A stretch of 39,522 nucleotides of DNA from Oscillibacter sp. Its GTDB lineage: Bacteria > Bacillota > Clostridia > Oscillospirales > Oscillospiraceae. Position 1 is the stretch's first letter; each line of letters opens with the position of its first letter. The translations under genes and the position numbers were made by a program. Shown in pieces: positions 8,433-16,713 of the stretch. The DNA lies in NCBI GenBank assembly GCA_022801815.1, contig JAAWTB010000003.1, positions 1 to 39,522 on the forward strand, written 5' to 3'. Below the pieces are notes generated by a model. That model searched no databases. It was not told the origin of the DNA and worked only from the letters and a program-made list of their open reading frames with translations.

Positions 8433-8474
8433 GAATTTGAGGGACCAACGAAAAAAATAAGCGTTTTGTACGAA
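8409..8474. promoter_or_regulatory. Two putative IclR operator boxes
   Basis: AAGCATTTTGGACCAA (8409-8424) and AAGCGTTTTGTACGAA (8459-8474) match at 13 of 16 positions and are spaced exactly 50 bases start to start, about five helical turns. The first covers the PFOR promoter spacer; the second lies upstream of the iclR start. Both fit a regulator controlling both divergent genes. Confidence 0.5.
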
Positions 8475-8542
8475 AGGAACCGGGTTTTTTCGATGGTCAA
8501 ACCAAAAGCGTCCGAATAATTGGAAAGGAATTGGAAAGCGCT

Positions 8543-9325
8543 ATGGCGAAAGAACAGGTTTCCAGCATACTTCGAGCAATGCAGATTTTAGAATGTTTTA
8601 TGGACAGTGAGACGGAATGGACGCTGAAAGCCCTGGCGGAACGGCTGGACCTGCCCACCACCACAGTGTTTCGGCAGGTCTCCACCCTGGCCGGCCGGCA
8701 GTATTTGGTGCAGGACCCTATCCGCAAAAGCTATCAGGCGGGCCCGTGGCTGGTAATGCTGGCCAGCTCTATTCTGAGCCAATCGGATTTGCGCCGCCTG
8801 GCCCGGCCGGAATTGGAGCGCCTCAGCGACGCCGTACAGGAAACCATCAATCTCAGCATTCTGCTGGACCACGACATCTTCTATCTGGACAAGGTGGAAA
8901 CCCACCGGTCCGTTGTCTGCAATACCCGCATCGGCAGCCGGGCTCCCGCCTACGCTACCAGCTGCGGCAAGGTGATTCTGGCCAATTTAGGCGAGGCGGA
9001 GACCGCCCGATTCTTCCGCTGGATGGAGGAGCGGGCCAAACCCCTGACCCAGCGCACCATTACAGACCCGGCAAAGCTGCTGGAGGAGCTGGAGACAGCA
9101 CGAACCCAGGGCTTTGCCATGGACTACGGCGAAATTGAAGCGGGCTTAGTCTGCTATGGAGCGCCGGTTTACAATATGGACGGGAAGATCGCGGCGGCGG
9201 TCAGCATATCCGGTCCGGAGTACCGCATGCTGGAGGAACAGCCGTTCATGATTCAGGAGCTGCGCAAAACGGCAGCCAACGTCTCCAGGCTGTTAGGATA
9301 CGCGTCCCCCGCACCTGGGCTGTGA
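8543..9325 (+). CDS. IclR family transcription regulator (1)
   Basis: 260 residues from the ATG at 8543; a TTG at 8531 is possible but badly placed against AAAGGAA. Residues 1-65 form the winged helix-turn-helix (LKALAERLDLPTTTVFRQVS), and the rest is the IclR effector domain, with the usual R-x-G-S-R-A-P-A-Y-A-T-S-C-G-K-V segment and a small-molecule pocket (DYGEIEAGLVCYGAPV). It is divergent from PFOR and just upstream of the sugar-acid operon, so it probably senses an intermediate of that pathway. A repressor or activator role cannot be told from sequence. Confidence 0.9.
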   Translation: MAKEQVSSILRAMQILECFMDSETEWTLKALAERLDLPTTTVFRQVSTLAGRQYLVQDPIRKSYQAGPWLVMLASSILSQSDLRRLARPELERLSDAVQETINLSILLDHDIFYLDKVETHRSVVCNTRIGSRAPAYATSCGKVILANLGEAETARFFRWMEERAKPLTQRTITDPAKLLEELETARTQGFAMDYGEIEAGLVCYGAPVYNMDGKIAAAVSISGPEYRMLEEQPFMIQELRKTAANVSRLLGYASPAPGL

Positions 9326-9449
9326 TATTTCCCGATCCCACCTATTCACGGCGAATTGCCAGTCAGCGTCCAACTTCCCCGCAGGGACTGCCGCCCTCAG
9401 CGGCCGCCCCCGGGACTTCACGTCTTGGAACAAACAGAAAGGAGTCATC

Positions 9450-10256
9450 ATGGAACAACACTATTTGCAGTCTCTCTTTAGTCTGGAGGGGAAAACCATT
9501 CTCATCACCGGCGCCGCAGGGGGCATCGGCGCCGCCATCAGCCGGGGCCTGGCCCAGGCTGGGGGCGAGGTGGCTCTCTGCGGCCGGACACTGGAAACCT
9601 GCCAGGCAATGGCGGAGGACATCCGGGCCGGTGGCGGGACGGCCGACGCCTTCCGTCTGGACGTGGCCGACATGGAGAGCATCCAGCCCTGCATAGACGA
9701 GGTTGTCCGCCGGTTCGGCAAGATCGACGCCCTCTTTAATGTGGCAGGCATCAACCGGAGGGAGGGTCTGCTGGATGTGGAGGAAGAGACCTATGACCGC
9801 ATTATGGACACCAATTTGAAAGGCCTGTTTTTTGTCAGCCAGCGAGTCGCCCGGGAAATGTACAAGCGCAGGTGCGGCAGCATCGTCAACATTGGCTCCC
9901 ACAACGACGAGGGGATGCTGGGGGGCTGCTCTGTATACGGCGCTGCCAAAAGCGGCGTGATTGCCCTCACCCGCTCCATGGCGGTGGAGTTCGCCCAGTA
10001 CGGCATCCGCTGCAACGCCATCAGCCCCGGACATATTTTGACGGACCTGACCAAAGTGACCTGGGAGCACCCCACCCGCGCGCCATGGCTCCGCCAGCGC
10101 ATCGCCATGGAGCGCCCCGGCACGCCAGAGGAACTGGTAGGCATGGCCATCTTGCTGGCGTCGGACGCCTCGTCCTACATGACCGGACAAGCCTATCACA
10201 TCGACGGCGGCTGCCTTTGCGGCGGTGCGCCCTGGGACTATGACACCAAGTATTAG
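9450..10256 (+). CDS. SDR family NAD(P)-dependent dehydrogenase
   Basis: 268 residues, a classical short-chain dehydrogenase. The cofactor motif TGAAGGIG lies at 20-27, the NVAG motif near 97, and the active-site Tyr/Lys as YGAAK near 162-166 with the upstream Ser in NIGS. The C-terminus IDGGC is typical. It resembles gluconate 5-dehydrogenase and 2-deoxy-gluconate 3-dehydrogenase types, which interconvert sugar acids and their keto forms. A clean AAGGAG site precedes the ATG. GntP permease, dehydratase and aldolase genes follow, so a sugar-acid oxidation or reduction step is likely. Exact substrate unknown. The gap 9326-9449 holds only this ribosome site. Confidence 0.9.
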   Translation: MEQHYLQSLFSLEGKTILITGAAGGIGAAISRGLAQAGGEVALCGRTLETCQAMAEDIRAGGGTADAFRLDVADMESIQPCIDEVVRRFGKIDALFNVAGINRREGLLDVEEETYDRIMDTNLKGLFFVSQRVAREMYKRRCGSIVNIGSHNDEGMLGGCSVYGAAKSGVIALTRSMAVEFAQYGIRCNAISPGHILTDLTKVTWEHPTRAPWLRQRIAMERPGTPEELVGMAILLASDASSYMTGQAYHIDGGCLCGGAPWDYDTKY

Positions 10257-10341
10257 TCCCATACATTGTGTATATTTTCACGATTTGTTGAGAATAAATT
10301 CGTTTAAACACACAAAAAATCTTCCGGAAAATGATTAATGC

Positions 10342-10370
10342 TTGACAGAATGAGCGTATGGCGGTATTGT
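10342..10370 (+). promoter_or_regulatory. Promoter upstream of the GntP permease
   Basis: TTGACA (10342-10347), 17 bases, TATTGT (10365-10370). It gives the permease, dehydratase and aldolase genes a start separate from the SDR gene. Confidence 0.6.
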
Positions 10371-10376
10371 GAAATT

Positions 10377-10650
10377 AAAATCCCGGTAATGGGAAGGTTT
10401 TTGCCCGCAAGCTGGAATCCAATTCCGCTCTACGGAATTACAAAACCTTCTTTTGCCGGCGCACAGGATAAAACGTTCGCCTTCTGCGAAAATTGGGGAG
10501 CTGCGTCCCGCGCCGTAAGACGCGGAATTTTGGGAACATGGGAGGGTTCCGTCCGAACGCAGCAGACGCATTCTGCCGTGCCTTCGCCGGGAGAACCGCA
10601 CAGTTTTGAATTGTGCATAATTGTGCATTTAGGAAGGAGCATTCGAAATT
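10377..10650 (+). other. Long 5' leader of the GntP transcript
   Basis: About 270 transcribed but uncoded bases. Visible stems include AATTCCG/CGGAATT (about 10421-10439), a GC-rich stem around 10505-10528 (CCGCG/CGCGG), and GCACAG with two GTGC repeats near 10599-10628 just before the ribosome site. It matches no riboswitch class I know and no long ORF lies in it. It may be a structured control region. Confidence 0.35.
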
Positions 10651-12084
10651 ATGTCTGCAATCGGATTCCTGATTCTTCTGATTCTCGCCATCGCACTGCT
10701 GATGGTGTTGATTATGAAGCTGAAGCTGCACCCCACCTTCTCGCTCTTTTTCACGGCCCTGGTGATGGGCGTGGTAATGGGCTTTTTTGAACCGGAAGGC
10801 TTTTCCCTTACAGAAGTCCTGTCCCTCATCAGCAACGGCTTTGGCAGCACCTTGGGCAGCATGGGCATTCCCATCATGCTGGGCGCGATTCTGGCCATGG
10901 GCGTGCAGGATACCGGCGCGGCGAAGTCCATTGCCAATTTCTTTATCCGTCTCTTCCGGGGCAAGAATCTGGAACTTGCTCCCGCGCTGACGGCCTACAT
11001 CGTCTCCATCCCCGTCTTTGGCGATATCACCACAATTTTGACCTCGAATATCGCCAACGTCCTGTCAAAGCGCAAGCATATTTCCATGGGCAAAATGGCC
11101 GCTTTCACCCAGACCGGCCTGAACCTGACCCACGCCATGGTTCCCCCTACCCCGGGCATTCTGGCTGTCAGCATTCTGCTGGGCGCGGACTTGGGCCTGG
11201 TCATCGGCTGGGGCGTGACGGTTTCCATCATCGGGTTCCTGCTGACCTGGCTGGTTCTGCGGAAGTGGACCGACAAGGAGTGGATTGAGCCCCTGCCCGA
11301 GGTAGCCGGAGAGATTCAGGAAACCAAGTCCAACGACGTTAAGGATATCCTCATCACCGGAGACGACCTGCCCGGCACTCTCCCCGCCTTCCTGACTATC
11401 CTGATTCCGGTGGTGCTCATCGCCGGCAGCTCCTTTTTGAAGATGGGCGTGGCCGAGGGTTCTGCGCTGTATAACCTGGCCAACATTTTCGGCGACAAGG
11501 TGGTGGCCCTGGGTCTTGGCGTGATCTACACGATGTTCCTGGCCTTCTTCCACCAGAATTCCGTCCGAAAGAGCAACCGGGACTCCACCGGCAAAGACCC
11601 TCAGAACTTCCGGGAAATCGTTTTGAACAGCTGGATTGCCCGGGGCCTGGAGGTGGCCCTGTCCGCCCTGCTCATCACCGGCATGGGCGGCGCCTTGGCC
11701 AACGTCATCAAGGCCGCCCCCGCCATCAACAGCCTGGCCGGCCTCATTGAAAACTCCGGCGTTCCCGGCCTGCTGATTCCGTTCCTGATTGGCGGCATCA
11801 TGTTCACCGCAGTGGGCTCCATGACCACAGGCGGCATGACCGCCGCCGGCGTGGTGGGTCCCATGATGGGCATCCTGGGCCTGACCCCCGTGTCCACCGT
11901 CTTGGCCATCGGCGCGGGCACCATGATTTTCAACCATGTCAACAACTCCGGTTTCTGGGTGATCAGCCGCTTCTTCAACCTGGACCTGAAGCAGGGCCTG
12001 AAGTATATCACCATCCCCGATCTGGTGGCCGGCGTGTTCTGCTTTATTCTGGTGGCGCTGGGCGCCGCGGTGCATCTGTTCTAA
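10651..12084 (+). CDS. GntP family permease
   Basis: 477 residues, almost wholly hydrophobic, with about 12-14 membrane segments; an inner-membrane proton symporter for gluconate-like sugar acids. Family features include the amphipathic FGSTLGSMGIPIMLG region near 68-82, the conserved SIPVFGD near 117, the HAMVPPTPG segment near 160, and IGAGTMIFNHVNNSGFW near the C-terminus. The size is slightly above the usual 440-460 residues, with a charged loop near 210-235. GGAAGGAG lies 12 bases from the ATG. The dehydratase and aldolase downstream suggest that an aldonate or a related acid is imported. Confidence 0.93.
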   Translation: MSAIGFLILLILAIALLMVLIMKLKLHPTFSLFFTALVMGVVMGFFEPEGFSLTEVLSLISNGFGSTLGSMGIPIMLGAILAMGVQDTGAAKSIANFFIRLFRGKNLELAPALTAYIVSIPVFGDITTILTSNIANVLSKRKHISMGKMAAFTQTGLNLTHAMVPPTPGILAVSILLGADLGLVIGWGVTVSIIGFLLTWLVLRKWTDKEWIEPLPEVAGEIQETKSNDVKDILITGDDLPGTLPAFLTILIPVVLIAGSSFLKMGVAEGSALYNLANIFGDKVVALGLGVIYTMFLAFFHQNSVRKSNRDSTGKDPQNFREIVLNSWIARGLEVALSALLITGMGGALANVIKAAPAINSLAGLIENSGVPGLLIPFLIGGIMFTAVGSMTTGGMTAAGVVGPMMGILGLTPVSTVLAIGAGTMIFNHVNNSGFWVISRFFNLDLKQGLKYITIPDLVAGVFCFILVALGAAVHLF

Positions 12085-12142
12085 AGAATCAGGCGGCGTC
12101 TTCGCCTGTAAGAAGGGCCTGCTGCTTGCTGCTGTGGCAGGC

Positions 12143-12165
12143 GGCGGGCTCTTCCGCCCTTTTAT
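12143..12165 (+). terminator. Intercistronic terminator-like hairpin
   Basis: GGCGG/CCGCC stem with a six-base loop followed by CTTTTAT, between the permease and the dehydratase. It is short, so partial read-through is expected; it could lower downstream expression. CAGGCG/CGCCTG at about 12091-12109 forms another small stem. Confidence 0.35.
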
Positions 12166-12196
12166 CCCGGTTATTTTGGTAAGGAGGAAGCGTATT

Positions 12197-13918
12197 ATGA
12201 AGCAAAGAAGCGAAAAAGAACGTCTGCTCTGGGCTCAGTTTGACGCCCTGGAAATGGGCACCGGCTGGGACGACCAGGACATTACCCGTCCTCAGATTAT
12301 GGTGGAGAGCGTGTATGGCGACTCCCATCCCGGAAGCTATCACCTCAACCAGATGGCCGAGCAGGCGGTCTACGGCGTGTACGAGCGGGGCGGAAAGCCG
12401 GCCAAATACTACGCCACCGATATCTGCGACGGCTGCGCCCAGGGGCACGACGGCATGAACGTGGTCCTGGCCTCCCGGGAGGCCATTGCCAACATGGTGG
12501 AAGTACACGCCTCCGCAGTGCCCTGGGACGGCATCATCCTGTCTTCCAGCTGCGACAAGTCCATTCCCGCCCATCTGAAGGCCGCCGCCCGGATGGATAT
12601 TCCCACCATTTTCATGCCCGGCGGCTCCATGCGGCCCGGCCCCAACCAGACCACCTCCCTGGTAGCCGGGGACATCTCCCTGCGTCAGAAGCGCAAGGAT
12701 GCCATCACCGACCAGGAGGTCCGGGATTATAAGCTGACCGGCTGCCCCTCTGTGGGAGCCTGCACCTTCCTGGGCACCGCCTCCACCATGCAGTGCGTGG
12801 CCGAGGCCCTGGGCATGACCCTGCCCGGCGCGGCCCTGGTGCCCGCCACCATGCGGGATATCCTTCAGTACGCCCGATATGCCGGACGCAAAATCATGGA
12901 GCTGGCGGAAAAAGGCATCACCCCCAGCCAAATCATGACCCCCGCCGCCTTCCGCAACGCCATTATCGTCCACAGCGCCATCGGCGGGTCTACCAACGCC
13001 ACCATTCACCTCCCCTCCATCGCTCGGGAACTGGGCTATGACCTGCCCATCGACCTTTTTGACGAAATCAATCACCAGGTCCCCCATCTGGGCAACATCA
13101 ATCCCTCCGGCCAGCACCTGACGGAATCCTTCTGGTTTGCCGGCGGCGTGCCTATGGTGCAGTGGCTGCTGCGGAATATGCTGGACTTGAACGTCATGAC
13201 CGTCACAGGCAAAACTCTGGGCGAAAATCTGGAGGACCTGCAAAAAGACAACTGGTTTGACCGGAACCTTGGGTATCTGGCCAACTACGGCCTGACCCGC
13301 GAACAGGTGATCTTCCCGGTGGAAAAGGCCCCGGAAAAGGGGTCCGTCGCCATTTTGAAGGGCAATATTGCCCCTGAGGGCAGCGTGTTGAAGTACTCCG
13401 CCTGCGCCATGGACCAGCGTGAGGTAGTCAACGCCCGGGCCCGGGTCTTCAATCACGAGGAAGCCGCCCACGCCGCCGTGGTCAACAACGAAATCGCTCC
13501 CGGCGAGGTCATCATCATCCGCTACGAGGGCCCCCGGGGCTGCGGCATGCCGGAGATGCTGATGACCACCGAGGCCATCGTCTGCGACGAGCGCATCAAC
13601 GGCTCCGTGGCCCTGATTACGGATGGACGGTTTTCCGGTGCCACCCGGGGCGCGGCCATTGGACATGTCAGTCCCGAGGCAGCTGTGGGCGGTCCCATCG
13701 CCTTTATCGAAGACGGTGATCTCATTTCCTACAGCGTGGAAAACCGCACCATCAACATGACCGGCGTCCACGGCACACCCTGCACTGCGGAGGAGGCCGC
13801 GCGGGTTTTGGAAGAGCGTTCCAAGGCGGGCATCCAGCCCAAGGAGAAGCGGAAAGGCTTCTATAAAATGTACACCGACCATGCCCTGTCCGCCATGAAG
13901 GGCGCGGGCTTGGAGTAA
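12197..13918 (+). CDS. IlvD/Edd family sugar-acid dehydratase (1)
   Basis: 573 residues from the ATG after AAGGAGGAAG. The family removes water from 2,3-dihydroxy acids to give 2-oxo-3-deoxy acids using an Fe-S cluster and Mg. Likely cluster or metal motifs: CDGCAQGHDGM (Cys77), SSSCDKS (Cys119, Lys121) and GACTFLGTASTM (Cys189). The catalytic Ser is in TDGRFSGAT. It is clearly divergent from the tandem pair at 26.5-29.9 kb, for example HPGSYHL and CDGCAQGH here. It more closely recalls xylonate-type (YjhG/YagF) dehydratases, though it is shorter than those. Flanked by GntP and an HpaI aldolase: it likely makes the 2-oxo-3-deoxy acid that the aldolase cleaves. Confidence 0.88.
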   Translation: MKQRSEKERLLWAQFDALEMGTGWDDQDITRPQIMVESVYGDSHPGSYHLNQMAEQAVYGVYERGGKPAKYYATDICDGCAQGHDGMNVVLASREAIANMVEVHASAVPWDGIILSSSCDKSIPAHLKAAARMDIPTIFMPGGSMRPGPNQTTSLVAGDISLRQKRKDAITDQEVRDYKLTGCPSVGACTFLGTASTMQCVAEALGMTLPGAALVPATMRDILQYARYAGRKIMELAEKGITPSQIMTPAAFRNAIIVHSAIGGSTNATIHLPSIARELGYDLPIDLFDEINHQVPHLGNINPSGQHLTESFWFAGGVPMVQWLLRNMLDLNVMTVTGKTLGENLEDLQKDNWFDRNLGYLANYGLTREQVIFPVEKAPEKGSVAILKGNIAPEGSVLKYSACAMDQREVVNARARVFNHEEAAHAAVVNNEIAPGEVIIIRYEGPRGCGMPEMLMTTEAIVCDERINGSVALITDGRFSGATRGAAIGHVSPEAAVGGPIAFIEDGDLISYSVENRTINMTGVHGTPCTAEEAARVLEERSKAGIQPKEKRKGFYKMYTDHALSAMKGAGLE

Positions 13919-13951
13919 CCAGTTATTTGGGAAAGGAGAAATGAGGCTGCT

Positions 13952-14740
13952 ATGTATTCACCAACTATGCCGACCATGGACAGCGTGGCGAAATTTAAAG
14001 CCGCGCTGAACTCTGAGCGGGGCGCCCTGGGCCCCTTTATGATCACCTCTGACCCCGCCTTTGTGGAGGCTGCCGGTCACGCCGGATACGATTTCGCGCT
14101 GCTGGACATGGAGCACGGCCCCGGAAGTTTCCAAAACCTGCAAAACCTGATCCGCGCCGCCAACGTGGCGGGGGTCTGTCCCGTTGTCCGGGTTCCCCGG
14201 GGGACGGATATCTGGATTGACCGGGCGCTGGACGTGGGCGCAGGCGCAGTCCTGATTCCCCAGATTGACACCGCCGAACAGGCCAGGGCGGTGGTCTCCG
14301 CCGCCAAGTTCTCCCCCGTGGGCAGCCGGGGCACCTGCCGCTTCGTGCGCTCTGCGGGTTATGGCGCAATTCCCGGAAACGAATATTTTTCGAAGGCCCA
14401 GGAGACCGTGGTCATCATCCAGGCAGAGGGCCGGAAGGCTGTCGAAAATCTGGATGAGATTTTGGATGTTCCCGGCATTGACGTGATTTTTGTGGGCCCC
14501 TATGACCTGTCCAGCTCCCTGGGCCACGTAGGTGAAATTGACCACCCGGAGGTCACTGCGTGTATCAAGGAAATCATTGCCAAAGCCAATTCCAAGGGCG
14601 TGAAGCTGGGCTGCTTTGCCGACACGGTGGAAGGCGGCAAAAAATGGCGGGATTTGGGCGTGAAGTTTATCGGCTATTCCTGCGACACGTATCTGTTCTA
14701 TCAAAAAGCCAAAATGGACGTAGAATCTTTTTCCCGGTAA
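13952..14740 (+). CDS. HpcH/HpaI family 2-oxo-3-deoxy acid aldolase
   Basis: 262 residues, the usual class II pyruvate aldolase size. Expected key residues are present: the base His in LLDMEHGPG near 53, Arg in PVVRVP near 74, the metal-site Glu in IIQAEG near 156, and Asp in the VGPYDLSSSLG segment near 180-190. It would split a 2-oxo-3-deoxy (or 2-oxo-4-hydroxy) sugar acid into pyruvate and an aldehyde. The start at 13952 follows a GAGG 6 bases upstream; an out-of-frame ATG at 13941 is ignored. It is last gene of the sugar-acid operon, ended by a hairpin at 14803. The substrate (2-dehydro-3-deoxy-glucarate, -pentonate or other) cannot be told. Confidence 0.9.
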   Translation: MYSPTMPTMDSVAKFKAALNSERGALGPFMITSDPAFVEAAGHAGYDFALLDMEHGPGSFQNLQNLIRAANVAGVCPVVRVPRGTDIWIDRALDVGAGAVLIPQIDTAEQARAVVSAAKFSPVGSRGTCRFVRSAGYGAIPGNEYFSKAQETVVIIQAEGRKAVENLDEILDVPGIDVIFVGPYDLSSSLGHVGEIDHPEVTACIKEIIAKANSKGVKLGCFADTVEGGKKWRDLGVKFIGYSCDTYLFYQKAKMDVESFSR

Positions 14741-14802
14741 GGCCGGATTCCAGCCCCTCCGCCATGGGGAAGCTCTCATAGTTCTAAACTGGTACAACAA
14801 AA

Positions 14803-14872
14803 CCCCCGAAGGGTCTCCGGAAGGTTTGCTGAACGCATTCCTTTCCGCGCCCCCTCGGGGGATTTCCTTTTT
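14803..14872 (+). terminator. Terminator of the sugar-acid operon
   Basis: CCCCCGAAGGG pairs with CCCCTCGGGGG (one mismatch), with an inner CCGGAAGG/CCTTTCCG helix, then a pyrimidine stretch with five T residues. It folds into a long, nearly continuous hairpin. Confidence 0.6.
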
Positions 14873-14965
14873 GCCGCCCTCCGGCGCCTGAACCGGTCTC
14901 CCTGCCGGCTCGGGCGGTCGGAGTAGAATGATCGGCCGCCACAGCCTGCAAAATAGTTAAACTGC

Positions 14966-14994
14966 TTGACAATCGCGGCAGGACCGTGTATAAT
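14966..14994 (+). promoter_or_regulatory. Consensus promoter of the RarD-like gene
   Basis: TTGACA (14966-14971), exactly 17 bases, TATAAT (14989-14994): a perfect consensus. A partial dyad TTAAACTGCTTGA (14957-14969) overlaps the -35 box. Confidence 0.8.
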
Positions 14995-15006
14995 TCTCTC
15001 GAAAGG

Positions 15007-15019
15007 TTAAGGTGCTTAA
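15007..15019 (+). promoter_or_regulatory. Putative operator TTAAG-GTG-CTTAA
   Basis: A perfect 5+5 dyad with a three-base centre just after the expected transcription start. The same form occurs upstream of panB (30049-30061), which suggests a common regulator. Confidence 0.45.
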
Positions 15020-15135
15020 TCTTTTGGGGCGAACTCTTCCTATCCCTTTTTTGAAAGGGCGGCGTTCCCCTGTTCACTGGGAGAGGCGGGATTTTACTGA
15101 AACGGACATACTTCTCACTGATTCTGGCTTACATC

Positions 15136-16002
15136 ATGTGGATGTTTGCCATTCCATTCTGGAAACTGTTCACGGACTATCCCAGTTTTTACATTCTTAA
15201 TATCCGGTTTATCAGCAGCAGCCTGTTCATGCTGGCACTTTTGGCAGTTCACGGGGAATTAGGGGAGTTTTTCCGCCTTTTTCAAACCAAGAAAAACCGG
15301 CTCCTCTTTCTTTCCGCCGGTATGGCCCTTTATGGAAACTGGCTTTGCAACACCGTTGCTCCCATGATCGACCAGCTGCTGGAGGTGAGCATCGGCCAGT
15401 ACCTCAGCCCCATCTTGCTGATCTTCCTGGGGAGCCTGCTCTTCCGGGAAAAGCTGAGTCCCATTCAATGGGTTTCGTCCCTTCTGGCGCTTTCGGGCCT
15501 GCTGGTAATTTTAATCTCCTATGGCTCCATTCCCTGGATTATCCTGCTGGTGTCCTCCACCTTTTTCGTGCTGACAATGCTTTTAAAGGGCACAACCGTA
15601 TCGGCGGTTCAAATGACGGCGGCGCAGCTGCTGGCCCTTGACCCGCTGGCGATCTGCCTGGCGCTGCGCTATGAGGCGGCGGGCCAAGGGTTTTACAGCC
15701 CGGGCTCCGGTCCGGCACAGTGGTTTTCTCCCATTGCCATTGCCTGCGTCAGTATCCTGCCGATGCTTCTGTTTAACAAAGCCGTCAAACAGCTTCCCTC
15801 CATCACCCTGGGCTTTTTCCAATACCTGGGTCCCACGCTCTCCATGGTCATGGGCGTGTTTGTTTACCAGGAAGAGCTGGATATCAGCAAGCTCCTTGCC
15901 CTTGCGCTGATATGGCTTGGGATTGCAATTTATATTGTCTCCCAGGTTCAGGAGGAACGAATGTCTGCCCCGTCCAAAGCGGCGAACCGCTGCGGAAAAT
16001 AA
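15136..16002 (+). CDS. RarD-like EamA family transporter
   Basis: At least 288 residues with about ten membrane segments, of the drug/metabolite transporter superfamily. The region GNWLCNTVAPMIDQLLE followed by VSIGQYLSPILL matches the RarD pattern, and LSPIQW follows as usual. The first ATG in frame is 15136, but coding sense extends upstream: codons from 15091 read ILLKRTYFSLILAYI, completing a normal first membrane helix. No ATG, GTG or TTG exists there, only ATT (15091, seven bases after GGGAG) or CTG (15097). The true start may be one of these, or the original start was lost. The substrate is unknown; amino acids or small polar metabolites are typical. It ends at a bidirectional hairpin facing marR. 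Confidence 0.85.
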   Translation: MWMFAIPFWKLFTDYPSFYILNIRFISSSLFMLALLAVHGELGEFFRLFQTKKNRLLFLSAGMALYGNWLCNTVAPMIDQLLEVSIGQYLSPILLIFLGSLLFREKLSPIQWVSSLLALSGLLVILISYGSIPWIILLVSSTFFVLTMLLKGTTVSAVQMTAAQLLALDPLAICLALRYEAAGQGFYSPGSGPAQWFSPIAIACVSILPMLLFNKAVKQLPSITLGFFQYLGPTLSMVMGVFVYQEELDISKLLALALIWLGIAIYIVSQVQEERMSAPSKAANRCGK

Positions 16003-16032
16003 AACGGCCTATCCCCTAAGAGACAGGCCGTT
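16003..16032. terminator. Bidirectional terminator, transporter/marR
   Basis: AACGGCCT (16003-16010) pairs with AGGCCGTT (16025-16032), between two convergent genes. A-rich and T-rich flanks let it serve both. Confidence 0.65.
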
Positions 16033-16043
16033 GTCCTGCGACG

Positions 16044-16511
16044 TCAGAAACGCGCCTCGTAACTCTCCCGAAGGGCCTGCAAAAGCAACGAAGATCCCTC
16101 CAGCCGCTGCTGTTCCGGGGCGGAACCCATCCGTTCCCAAATCTCGGTGAACAGCTGCTTTTCCACCTCTTTGTGATAGTCTGTGATTTTCTTACCCTCT
16201 TCGGTCAGCTTCAAGACGATTTCCCTGCGGCTGACCTCGCCGGGTGTCTTCTCCACCAGGCCCTTCTTGTGGATGCGAGTGACAATCTGGCTGATGGCGC
16301 TCTTGGTTTTCCGCTCATAGTTTGCCAGCTCTGTGACCCCTGTGATTCCCTCTTCGATATGACACATCAGATGCACCTCCGCCGGAAAAAGGGGTACGTT
16401 GCCTGCATAATAGCGGGACCTTCCCTGATAGAGCGATATTAGTTCTAAAAGCTCGCGAAGGTCGCTGGCGAATTTCTGGAATTCGGGGCTGTCGTTTTTT
16501 GTCTGGTCCAT
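16044..16511 (-). CDS. MarR family transcription regulator
   Basis: 155 residues. The winged helix-turn-helix spans about 45-115: GITGVTELANYERKTKSAIS is the recognition part, and the wing carries a D/E-x-R pattern (VSRREIVLKLTEEGKK). Helical N- and C-termini would form the dimer. The ATG follows AGGAGAAAAC. It lies between a RarD-like transporter (convergent) and an opine-dehydrogenase-family gene (divergent), either of which may be a target. The ligand is unknown; many MarR proteins respond to aromatic or other small acids. Confidence 0.9.
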   Translation of the reverse strand: MDQTKNDSPEFQKFASDLRELLELISLYQGRSRYYAGNVPLFPAEVHLMCHIEEGITGVTELANYERKTKSAISQIVTRIHKKGLVEKTPGEVSRREIVLKLTEEGKKITDYHKEVEKQLFTEIWERMGSAPEQQRLEGSSLLLQALRESYEARF

Positions 16512-16545
16512 AGTTTTCTCCTGTCATTTTTATAGTTTTAATAGC

Positions 16546-16574
16546 AGTATACGGAAAAAACCGGGAAAAATCAA
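16546..16574 (-). promoter_or_regulatory. marR promoter
   Basis: Minus-strand TTGATT (16569-16574), 17 bases, TATACT (16546-16551). AT-rich sequence around the start could hold an operator, but I see no clear dyad. The stretch to 16713 shows no clear promoter for the divergent gene. Confidence 0.55.
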
Positions 16575-16713
16575 GAGAAACTTTAGCACTGCGGGCAGCG
16601 AACCGCCGGCGGACAGCGCCGGGAACGTCCCGCCCGCATGACTGCCGGAATGTGAGCCCCTGCCGGAAACGCCGGCTGTTCCATATATATTAAAATGTTT
16701 AGGAGGGTTACCC

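Noticed and set aside
14803-14872. T-box or other leader RNA
   Set aside because: It lies after the aldolase stop, lacks T-box motifs, and is fully explained as a terminator.
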